From the NCBI GenBank assembly GCA_964034945.1, contig OZ035961.1:74836188-74900187 (forward strand): DNA of 64,000 nt. Reading direction: 5' to 3'. This DNA comes from Chrysopilus asiliformis (lineage: Eukaryota; Arthropoda; Insecta; Diptera; Rhagionidae). Position numbers and translations under genes: made by a program. Shown piece after piece: positions 20,195 through 30,600 of the stretch (positions are counted from its first letter, which is position 1; every line of letters starts with the position of its first letter). Below the pieces are notes generated by a model. That model did not search any database. It saw only the letters and a program-made list of their open reading frames with translations, and was not told where the DNA came from.

Positions 20195-21965
20195 ATGGAA
20201 AACGAAATAATAATTTATGAAGATGAAAGTGGACTGCAATATGTGGATTTGTACGATGATGGTAATTACAAATTATTTTTAGTTGTTTTGGTCTTAATTG
20301 AAGATTATAAAATTTTTAGACGGGAACTCCCGGCGGGTACAATTGAATGCTGAAGTAACGGCTGCAATAGGACTCCAGCAAATCCATCAAGGCAGGTAAC
20401 ATAATATTGTATCACTATTATTAATTAAACCAATTTTATCGCAGTTGGAAACTGAAGTGTTGAAATGCCACTGGGGAACGTTGATATGCAAGACACGGGA
20501 ACTTCAAATTCTCGTACCGCAGGAACTCTGGATTTAAACATGAACGGAAAAAAGAAATTAACTGTTAATGCCATTAAGTGCCTATTTGCCGAGTATGAAA
20601 ACACCAAGCAGCTTATGAAACGGACGTCGGTAAAAAATTATTCCGTTTGGGAAGCAATTGCGAAAAACATCACCGATCAAAGTTTTCCTGCAACAGGCTC
20701 TCAATGCAAATTCAAATTTAACGCCCTAAAAAGAAAATATATGAAAGTTCCAGTGTTGCACTTTTAGTACAATCGTAATAGATTTAGTACATTTCAAGCT
20801 CTAAAAATACATATTACTTACGTATGCCATTTTTAGCCAAATCTAGTACATTTGGGCCCAAACTCGAAATGTATGGATTCTTTCATTATAAACAAACTTT
20901 AATTTTGATTCAGCTGCGTGATTAAACAAAAGAATCTACCTCTCTCTTTTGGAATCTAGTATCCTTTTTCGTGAATCTAGTTTATTGTACTCATCATAAA
21001 ATGCCATACGTATATAGCCTATTTGCTTGTCCCATCCCTGTTGACATCTTTTACCAGTTGTTCGTTGTTCGTTTGCGCTAAAATTGCTTTTCAGAATGGC
21101 ATTGTACAGGTAAATAATTTTTGGTTATGATGTAAGTCCAAAAAACCTAAAAGACATCTCTTAAGGCATTTTAAAAGGGTCAAGCCTAAGGGAAGCGATG
21201 AGCTGCCACTAGAGCCACTGCCCCCAAAGTCCCCCACGGATCAAGAAAACGAGATCCCGTGGTAAGTCAAACCCAAAATTTTTCTTAAAAGTTTGCAAGT
21301 TATGCCGCTTTTTCTTTCTTTCTTCAGTCTGACGAAAGAAAACAAAAAGTGTTACGTCCAAAAATTCCGCAAAGAATGGTTGCAACAGTTTTCTTGGGTA
21401 AAGGATAGGGCTGAATCAGCCTATTGCAAAGTGTGCTCAACAATTATTACTGGCGGATTAACAATCTATTACATTTAGTACATTTTAGACAGGCAATTTA
21501 TTACTTTTCAAAAAAATGAAAGTGCAACACTGGAAAGTTCGTGACAACAATAAATCTGGAGCTGCAGTCATGCATTTTGATGATTTTGATATTTATTCGG
21601 ACACGATCATAATGAGGAGCAAGTAGCCCGTGCTGAGTCCTTGCGAAATGTGGAAATGCCTACATGCACGGATGATAATCTCTTCCCAGAAGCAGAATAT
21701 GATACCACTCCAGTCGTACGTATTCAAAGGGGAAGTAAAAAGCCAATTGGCGAGCGACTGCTAAATAATCTACAGCAGATGTCCGAGGCCAGGGAGAAAC
21801 GGAAAAAAAGAGAGATGAAGAACGAACTCGCGAACGGGAGGAGAAACAGGAGTTTCGGAGGATACAGCTACAGCTCTTGGAAGATAATACAAAAGCAAAT
21901 AGAGAAGCAACGGTAGCTTACAAAAGTTCCATGGACAAGTTGTTGGAAAAATGTGATATTCCATA
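20195..21965 (+). pseudogene. Harbinger Myb-like DNA-binding protein
   Basis: Inferred exons: 20195-20261, 20320-20395, 20458-20750, then 21541-21965 after removal of the hAT insertion at 20751-21532. The third exon carries the trihelix/Myb-SANT region (KLTVNAIKCLFAEYENTK, SVWEAIAKNI, KFKFNALKRKYMK), and the frame continues across the insertion into VRDNNKSGAAVMHFDDFD. The last part is a lysine/arginine/glutamate-rich helix (EFRRIQLQLLEDNTKANR). A one-base frameshift near 21820 breaks it. In Harbinger elements this protein pairs with the DDE transposase. Confidence 0.75.
20751..21532 (+). mobile_element. 782-bp hAT-type element with a BED-finger exon
   Basis: Ends CAGTGTTGCACTTTTA and CAGTGTTGCACTTTCA (complement), flanked by the 8-bp duplication GAAAGTTC (20743-20750, 21533-21540). 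Inside, likely spliced plus-strand exons begin at ATG 21096 and end in KFRKEWLQQFSW followed by AYCKVC (21360-21440), a BED-type zinc finger such as hAT transposases carry. The catalytic part is missing, so it is a deletion derivative. Confidence 0.9.
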
Positions 21966-22001
21966 GAAATTCTATAAGACTGTGTTTTAGACCGTTTTTA
22001 T

Positions 22002-22498
22002 ACCCGTATGGTGAAACCAAAGGGTATATTAACTTTGCCTTACCGTTTGTAACGCCAAGATCCCGTCATCGCACACAAAAATGAATTACACCAGTGTGTT
22101 TAGAATGATAAAAATAATTAATTTTTACATGTCCGTCCGTCTGTCCGTCTGTCTGTGACGCGGATTGCGGGCGCACGGATTGAGCTAGAGACTTGAAATT
22201 TTACGCAGATCCGTTTTTCGTAAAATGCGAGGCTAAGTTCGTTAATGGGCAAAAATGGACCATTAGGGGGGTTACCCCCCATACGAACGAAAACGGTTTT
22301 TGTGAATATCTCAAAAACGGTGCATCTTATCAAAAAAGTCTAAGAACAAAAGTTATTTAGGATATGATTCTACATAAAACTCCCATACATCAAAATCCGA
22401 TTGGAATAAATTTTAAAAAATCTTATTGGAAAGTTTGACTTCATAGTGGAATTTTGGTACAACTGTTCGAATTTTGATACGAATATCACCATACGGGT
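22002..22498. repeat. Dispersed repeat family B, copy 1
   Basis: Bounded by ACCCGTATGGTGA and its complement TCACCATACGGGT. Internal landmarks are a (GTCC)n-like stretch at 22130-22155 and ATTACACCAGTGTGTTTAG. Close relatives lie at about 51140-52325 and 51490-51937. Similarity to those copies continues about 35 bp past the right inverted repeat, so the true border may be further out. It is non-coding. Confidence 0.8.
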
Positions 22499-22639
22499 TT
22501 TCAATAATTGCCAGATTGGCAATTATAGCTTTTGTTATGTTTAAGTTTATATAATTATTTAAAAGAATTTAAAATAAAGTTTGCATTCAATTTTTTAATC
22601 GTTTTTACTTTTAAAATACAATAACATAGTTTTTTTAGG

Positions 22640-23890
22640 AAGAAATCGACCCGCATATTGCATTGTGAATATCTTGTCCATTAGTGAATCTGTTTTCTTC
22701 AATGACATTGTCCTGGGACAAACTTCTGAATGCAGCATTTCTCCCGTCGGCAATAATGTTGTCTCTTGTGACTTCGGGGAACATCAGATATTGTAAATAA
22801 CGCAGCAAGCCAAAAAAGTGGCTGGAATAAGCTCAATTCTATTCATTTCCGAATACCGCAATCTCCGAAAACGACCGAAAAGTAAAGCAAAACTTCTTTC
22901 AATTGCTTGTCGAGTTGTCGTCGCGTGTTCCTTATTAAATCTTTTCTGTTCACCGCTTAAATTTCCTCGGTCTACAAAAGTTGTAAGGCACCAGTTCAAT
23001 AAAGGATATGCTTTATCTTAAGAAATCTTAAAGATTCTAGCGTTATGAATAGAACTTGGATACCCTGCCGCACAATCTAAATACCTCATATTGGAGTCGC
23101 AAATGGCCTGAATTGTTATTGAATTAAATTTCTTCCTATTTGTGTAGCAATGAGCTTGCTCCCATTTAATTGGTATGTAAGTCCCATCAATTGCTCCAAT
23201 AACGTTGACAAATTTGGAAATTTTTTTGAACCCTTCCTTTGCATTTGTAAACTTATTTCCCCGACGGCCACTTAATCACATCGCCAGCCATCAAGCAGAT
23301 TGCTTCAATTACGAGGAAGAAAGTTTCGGATAAAAACAACTTCGACAAATCGAAGCGCTCAATAACAGATCTGAAAAATTAATAATTTCATGTTAAACAA
23401 AAAAAAGCTCAATGCTATTATGTACAAACCTATAACTTTCTTGATTCGCAAGAAGCCAAATAATTGAAGCCGCTTTTCCGCAGAAATACATGTGATTTTT
23501 TGCAAATTTAATTATCGGGATACTTCGCCCAGTATGAACTCAAACGCTTCTCTGGTCAATCGCAAATTTTGTTGAAATTCGGCAGTATTATATCCTTTCA
23601 CAGTGCGCTCCACGAAAAGCGATATTCGTTCAGGCTGATTTTTACTATTTTTAATATTTCCAATAATTTCTTCTTCTTCTGCGTCTGAATCGTCCGTTGG
23701 TGATTCCGAAGAAGAGCTTTCAATTTGCCAGTGAAATTTTCATTGATACATAATTTTAATTAAATATTTTAAAATATTAAAAATACCTGTGTGCTGCCTA
23801 CCGTTTGTAGTTTTCTTAAATGTTCTGCGCTTACTTATAATGCTACTTTAAACATTTTATTTGTTCTGTCTTCCTCCATTGAATGTGAAC
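22640..23890 (-). pseudogene. Harbinger DDE transposase (DDE_4 type)
   Basis: Read on the complement. Near the 5' end: acidic region ESSSSESPTDDSDAEEEE and QQNLRLTREAFEFILGEVSR (about 23530-23600), the usual N-terminal helix of PIF/Harbinger transposases. In the middle: a degraded CDSNMRYLDCAAGYPSS (about 23050-23110). At the 3' end, 22784-22999: RQAIERSFALLFGRFRRLR and ACCVIYNI, the conserved C-terminal catalytic block. Several stops and frame changes make it inactive. The host relative of this family is HARBI1. Confidence 0.8.
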
Positions 23891-24038
23891 TGTCAAACGA
23901 AAAGCAACTAGAACTATGACTACTATGGTCGTTCGTGGTGCACATGACTATAGTTGACTACGGCGAGCTATGACAAATTGACGACATTAGCTATTGCTGA
24001 CTACGACTACGACTATCAATGCGTCCACGAACGCGCTC

Positions 24039-24990
24039 CTGGTGATCCCAATTTTGAACCACACGACACGGACTCAAATACCCGTAGCGACGAGGAGGAT
24101 TTAGCCCATGTGCGGAGATCATCAAAAGCAGATCATCAAAATCCAGGAGTACAGAAAAATGAACCAGATGATAATGGAAGAAATCAAGAAAGACTCGACA
24201 TGGACAATGAGGATGATGAGTGGTTATCCGAAATAGAGAGCATTCCAGACTTTCATTTTGATGACACCAAGTCTGGAATTCCAATTGATCTTGCTGATAC
24301 TGTCACGCCAATTGAATTTTTTTCGAAAATCTGGACATCTGGAGTTCTGGAAACATTTGTTGAGTGCACAAATAAATATGGCGCAAAGTTGTGTGAAGAG
24401 AGTAAGCCTAGAATAAGAAATACCCGGCTTAAAAGTTTTAAGCCAACCGATGTAGAAGAAATGAAAAAGTTTTTTGGTCTTTGCTTACTTCAAGGACAGA
24501 CAAATAAATTTTCCTCGAATACGCAATATGTTCAGCCATGCATCGCTTTATTATCATCCAATTTTTCCAACGACAATGTCTGGAAGGTGTTTTGAGCAGA
24601 TCTTACGTTGCCTAAATTACGAAAAATATCAAGATAAAACTGATAACCTGTCTAAGGTTCGAGAGCTTTTAGACACAGTGACAAAAAATTGTTCAAAGGC
24701 ATACTATCCACACGAGGCTTTATCTTTGGACGAATCTTTGCTACTATTTAAAGGACGTCTTTTTTTCGCCGGTAAAAAGGAAAAAAGCTAAATACGGAAT
24801 AAAGTTTTATGAATTGTGCACTGATGATGGCTTACAAAGCCAAAATTGTCAATGATAAGACTACGGGAAAGACACAATCCCTGGTACTCCGACTTATGGA
24901 GTCATATCTGAATAAGGGTTATCATTTATAGATGGACACTTATTATAATAGCGTTAACTTAGCGTTAACTTATGCTGTACTTTTCTGTGA
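24039..24990 (+). pseudogene. piggyBac transposase, core fragment
   Basis: After GDPNFEPHDTDSN comes a long acidic region, then TPIEFFSKIWTSGVLETFVECTNKY and EEMKKFFGLCLLQG, typical of piggyBac (DDE_Tnp_1_7). A frame change near 24500 leads to MSGRCFEQILRCLNYEKY and the first catalytic aspartate in LSLDESLLLFKGR. Another frame change near 24770 leads to KAKYGIKFYELCTDDG and MDTYYNSVNL (second aspartate region). An 11-bp tandem duplication lies at 24950-24972. The rest of the catalytic domain and the zinc tail are missing. Confidence 0.82.
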
Positions 24991-26931
24991 ATCCCTTATG
25001 AAACTGTGAATCAGATTTTTTTTTTCAATTATTTATTACGCTTTCACTATTTTTTTCTTATTTAATTTCAGATTTTTTTTTTATTTTTTTACGCATTTAT
25101 TATTTTATTTCTTGTTCGTTTTTTGCAAGTATAATCACACTGTAAATTTCCATTATTGTCTACAAAGCTAAAAATATGAAATGAAAGAGATTTAGTTCAT
25201 AAGGAAAAAAGCGACACACAATCACTCGCATTAATAGCAGAAATGCTACGGAACGAATAAACCGTCTGACTCCTAAAATTCACTCTTTTTTCGTTCGCTG
25301 TTTGATACTTGCACAAGTTTTTGTCAATATTGGTAATAAGTGTGTAAAATGCTCTGTCGCTATAAATAAAAATTTTAAGCAAGTGAGGAGCTTGGTGGGT
25401 CAAAGGTGCATAGATAGTACTCTGTACATAGTCAATAAAGTACATAAAATGGTAGAAACTATTGAAAATATGGTAATAGTAATATTTATTGTTACTTCGC
25501 AATAAATTTGCACTTTTTACGTGGCAAATAGTTTTAAGAAATATATGGTGTTAATATCACTTCAAAACCGAAATCATAACGAAGCCTCGAACGTCCCCGA
25601 GCCATCGACTCACTTTGATGAGTCCGCAATACTAAAAATTGGACAAAGAACTATTTCACAACAAAGAAATATATTACCTCTTTGTTTCAAATATAAACAT
25701 GCTAAGAATTTTATAGCATCCGTTGAAAAAGATCATATCACTCAATCGCTACTTTCGTTGCAATACACAATTCTAAACAAAACGAGTGGGTGATCTTATT
25801 TCCGAAACTTCGAAACGTTATTGCTTTTGAATCCATCCGGCCATTGATAAAGAGAAAACAAAAATATTTCCAGTTTCCAACAGTTCAGATGCTTTAGGTT
25901 TGGTATAAGTGATAAATGGCACTTTACATTTCTAAAAATATTAGTAGATTTAAAAAAAAATAAAATAAAGTCAAGTTTGATTTAATAAAAGTTTAATTAA
26001 AAAACTGAGTTGAGATTTCAAAAATAAAATCAAGTTTAAGGAGAAACTGATTTAATAAAAGTTTACTAACAGAATAACTAAAAAGATTCGTTGAGATTTA
26101 GAAAACAAACTCAAGGAAATTAAATGCAAATAAATTATTCTTAACCATTACAACAACAAAAAAAAACAAATCTGATAATTTCAGACACAACACGTGTCTA
26201 TATATGTGTGTGTGCGTGTGTTTGTTCGAATGCATGCATGTAACGAAATTTGTAAGATCGACTTCTATCGGCAAACGTTTACCGACTTTGACGCGGTTTT
26301 CTGCAGTCCCATAGAACCCTATGGAACGCGATTTTGAAAAAAAAAACGAACCGTTTTCGAGCAAAAAATATTTTCCATTTATATAGGAGAGGGGGGAAGT
26401 GGTAGTTTAATTTTCTGAAGAGGTTTATCTTTTGATAAGAACCTGTTTTATACCAAATTTTCAATTAGTTCTAGAGTTTTCAATGTTTTTTGCATAAAAA
26501 ATTCAACATTATACCCAATTATATTCTTCATATCAAGTTTTCGACAAATTTCCCCGTCGAAGGGGGGGAAAAGGTCCCTATCATTTACTAGCTACGGCCT
26601 AAAAGTTAAATACTTTTAGACTAGGGAGCACGAAGCAGAGAGAATCATTTTCGTCGTATCTATTCAATGAGATGGAGGAATCGAATGGATAATTTTTTTG
26701 CGTGTTACATCGGATTCTCTTGCTTCCTCTCACAGTGGAAAAATTTTCTCTAAAAATTTGTTCTAAGAGTTTATTCTCTAGATTCTTTTTTCTCTGGTCA
26801 CGCTAACTACAATTTTCCCCTCTTTGGTACTTCTAATATAAGTTTTTTATTAACTTCGAAATCTCAATTGAAATTGAGATCCCGGAAGCTCCAAACTTTT
26901 AAATGAAAACTTTTTATAGTGCCTAACAAAA
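24991..26931. other. AT-rich DNA without recognisable genes
   Basis: Short open frames here (for example 25521-25793) match no family I recognise. A GT-rich microsatellite lies at 26200-26222. No transposon ends were found. Confidence 0.5.
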
Positions 26932-27372
26932 AAAAAAATATTTTTAAAAAAAAAGCTTTTATTTTAAAAAAATGTACTAAAAAGGAAAAAATAATTTTTT
27001 GGGTGCTGTGTATCACAATTGGAGGACATCGGCACGCGACCGGAACCTCTGGCGAGAGACATTGCGGCAGGCCAAGACCGGAAACCGGTTGTAGCGCCGA
27101 AAGAGAGAGAGAGAGAATCACAAATAAAAGCGAGATAAATATTTGTTTTATTTTATTTTTATGATTTATCTCGCTTTTATTTGTGATTCTCTCTCTCTCT
27201 CTTTCGGCGCTACAACCGGTTTCCGGTCTTGGCCTGCCGCAATGTCTCTCGCCAGAGGTTCCGGTCGCGTGCCGATGTCCTCCAATTGTGATACACAGCA
27301 CCCAAAAAATTATTTTTTCCTTTTTAGTACATTTTTTTAAAATAAAAGCTTTTTTTTAAAAATATTTTTTTT
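26932..27372. repeat. Near-perfect inverted repeat, 209-bp arms
   Basis: Arms 26932-27140 and 27164-27372 are reverse complements with almost no mismatch, including a seven-unit GA run in one arm and the matching CT run in the other. The 23-bp spacer is AT-only apart from two G. Landmark in each arm: CACAATTGGAGGACATCGG. A transcript through it would form a 209-bp hairpin. It could be a foldback element or a long palindrome produced by the replication or assembly process. Confidence 0.92.
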
Positions 27373-27625
27373 AATTTTTTTTTATTTTATCCTTTTTAGT
27401 CATTTTATATTTTGTCTCTATTTATTTTTATTTGTATTTGTTTTAATAAAAGCTTATTTTAAATTAAAAAAAATTATTTTATCCTTTTTAGTAATTTTGT
27501 ATTTGACTTGTATGTTTATTTATATTTGTACAGCGCTTATAATTTATATATATTTTTCAATATTTCTAAGAATAACACTATGAGATTCATATTCAACGTT
27601 GGCCGAAGCCATTCAATCCTAAATC

Positions 27626-30600
27626 CTATATATTTGTTGGGGGGTAAATTTTCATGCGCTTCATTTCACCTAACGCATCATTGTTGCAAGGCTTAGTTCC
27701 GGTCAACTTGGAGCAGTCCAATTCATCAATTTGCAGACCATCCAAAGATCTAACTCTACTAAGTGCTACATATGCCTGGCCATCTGCGAAGAGCTTAGAG
27801 CCTAAATATACTACACCGTACTCTATAGTGCTACCTTGCATTTTATGCACTGTTGAGGCCCATGATAATATCAGCGGAAGCATTCTTCTTTCTGCAGTAC
27901 CGTAGCTGTATTTTGCTGGGAATTGTACTGATTTTGGTTGTATTAGGTGGATTCCGTCTTTACCAAAATCTACTCTAACTGAGGGGATGTCTGCATCATA
28001 TAATTGTGCTCTGCGATAGTGTGGCCAGATGATTTCCGTTATATTTCCTATTGCACCGTTGACCAATCCTTTAGCGACATCGATGTTGGATCTCAACATC
28101 ACTTTGGCTCCCACAAATATCTCCAGCTCCTTCGGCAAGCCTCCAGTTTTGTTAATATCAGCTGATAATAGATCGTTTAAATCCACATTTCTGATATTTC
28201 GTGTTGCATCTACCAGTTGGTCCTGTGCTATAATTTTGAATATTTCGGCATTTTGTTCTCTGAAGCGTTGCATGACTGCTTTGTTATGGTCATCTACTTG
28301 TTGATTTGTTGGGTATATGCGCAGAGCCTTCTCTAATGAAAATTCGCCAGTTGCTTCATTATTTACTTTGCCCAGTAATATCGCCATATGCTCAGGACGA
28401 AGTTCTCCAACGCGCAGTGAATTAAGAATATCTGCAAATGTGGTGTCTTCATGTTGTCTCATATTCTGCTGCAATTCAACCAATGTGAATAGCCGCCACA
28501 AGTTCGTTGCGGGAGCTAATCTAGCTGGTTGGTTGAATACTTGATTTCCTCTAACTGGCGGCAATTGCATCAAGTCACCGAAGAGTAGCACGTTGATTCC
28601 CCCGAAAAGGTCTTCACTATTTTTTAGTTGTTTCAGGCGAGAGTCTATCATGCATAACATCTCATAGGGGACCATTGAGATCTCATCTATAAAGAGGAAC
28701 TCAATGTTTTTCCATTGCAGACGCATGGTTCTGAGGAAGTTGCCAGTCAGATGTGGCATGTTGACAAGTCTACCATCTTTCTGAACTGGCAACTTTAGCA
28801 GACTGTGCAATGTAGTTCCGCCTACTATTCGCGCTGCTACTCCAGTAAGGGCTCCAACTTTGACCGCTTGCTTTCCATAACATCGGTTGACTTGGTTCTT
28901 GAGAACGTTGAACACGAATGTCTTGCCGGTACCTGCTCCACCTGTGATGAACAGTCTCTGTCGAAGGTAACTTCCGTTGATTTGTTCTTGTATGCTGCGA
29001 GTTACATTGATAAATATTTCTCGTTGGCCTAGATTCATCGCTTGTTGTGCGGTCTGGAACTGTTCATCACTCATTGCCTGATCCGGAAGTTCTTCTTCTA
29101 ATTCCTGTTCCATATCAATTGGTAGTGCCTGGTCTAGGATCTCGAATGCATGTGCCTGGTTGAATGCATTCTCCAGTTGTCTATCTCGCTGTCTGAATTC
29201 CACCATGTGCTCACTAATTTCTTTTAGGCGTCCCTCACGTTCTAGAAAGGCTTCTCTTGCTGTGTCGAAGTTTTGTAGGAGCTCATTTTCTGATCGATAT
29301 GGCATGTATTGTACAAGAAGACTATAGTAGTAATTTTCAGGATCGGCAGATACAACAAAGTGTGGTACTCGTATTACTGCTGGAACATTTCTTATACTCA
29401 TTTTTGAATTGTCTGTGAGTCGAATTAATTTCCTTCGTTGGTGTTGTTCAGGTTCGGAAGCATCCTCCTCCTCATCCTCATATTGTTTCTTATAGTATGG
29501 TTCGAAGAGCATTGCAAACTCAGTCAAGCTCATGTTGTCGAAGTTATAATCTGCATGTTGCAATGGACGCTTCTCATATCTCTCGAAGATGTTGCTGCAG
29601 TATCCAGTAGCTCTATTTAACTCATCAAATCTCAGCACTCTGTAACGTTGATCTGGCTTGCGAGTATTGAGAAATACAGATTTTCTTGAGCTATTACGCA
29701 TATTGATGTGACTGAGTCTGTAGGCGCATTCACAAGCTGAGACTTGTCGTTCCTTCAGTATTCGCATACAGATTTTGAAGAGTTTTCTTGAAACATCTGA
29801 CTCTTCCCGCTGTATAAGACGAATTGCTTGTGCAATGCTGGCGTTGAGTTCAGTAGGTTCTGACTTTGACATGTACTTGGCGATGTAGAATGCTATCGCC
29901 TCGTTAGATCCACATGGTTGGATGTCCATATTACCTTTCCATAGCTTCAAGAGTTGTGGGTTGTAGTTGTTGATCCATCGATCTTCCTTTCGACGCTTCA
30001 ACAGGCATATTCGTCCTCCACTTCTTACGAAGTCATCTGATGAATGGGCGACGATACGGGTCTCAGAACATTCTTGACGGGGGAAGCTAAATCTACATGT
30101 TGATGTTCCAGTCTTGTAACATGTATGTGTGTGGTGATGAATCTGGCATTTCTTTACAAGCTCATATAAGTCTGTATCCTCTGGTGGCATCTCAGAGGAG
30201 CACACTTTGTCAAGTTGTTGGATGCCCTCTGCAGTGTCAAAGGATCTGTGATCCTTTACCCATGTTAACATATGAAGATGTGGACTACCGCGATTTTGAA
30301 ACTCTATTCTCCACCAGTAATCCTCCACTTATCCTCCGAATACTTCATGATTGTTCTGGATAAACTTGATAAGGGCGTTGACTCTAATCATGAAATGCCG
30401 GCTCACGACGACAGGATATTGCTCAATTAAGCGTTGCGTCGCTTGCATATCAAGTTCAACGGGGTCGTCATCAGGTCTTCCATCAGCTATGAGTAGAGCT
30501 TTTCTCATATCCAGCCAGTTGAGATCGTTACAGCTGAAGGTTACGAAGTAGGTAGGTGGACCCAGACATCTTATTTGTGCTATTAACTCGTTCAGAGCTG

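Larger units (their letters stand above)
19289..24038. mobile_element. Two-gene PIF/Harbinger transposon
   Basis: Ends GACCGCGTTCGTGG (left) and GAGCGCGTTCGTGG (right, complement), flanked by the 3-bp duplication CTG (19286-19288, 24039-24041). It carries the two genes of an autonomous Harbinger in convergent order: a Myb-like gene on the plus strand (20195-21965) and a DDE transposase gene on the complement (about 22640-23890). Both are broken. It contains three younger insertions: a MITE (19429-20065), a hAT-type element (20751-21532) and a dispersed repeat (22002-22498). Confidence 0.9.
18726..24990 (+). mobile_element. piggyBac-type element, split and 3'-incomplete
   Basis: Left end TTAA followed by CCCTTTCGCGGACGC (TTAA at 18722-18725), the piggyBac terminal pattern. 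The transposase starts at 19159 and resumes at 24039 after a 4750-bp Harbinger insertion. No right terminus with the complement GCGAAAGGG-TTAA was found, and coding similarity fades at about 24990, so the 3' end is lost. Confidence 0.82.

Noticed and set aside
25197..25793. Possible small genes between piggyBac and the palindrome
   Set aside because: AT-rich, low-complexity composition, no recognisable domain and no good splice context.
26864..27301. Open frames on both strands giving the same protein
   Set aside because: They are mirror readings of the two arms of the palindrome, not two genes.
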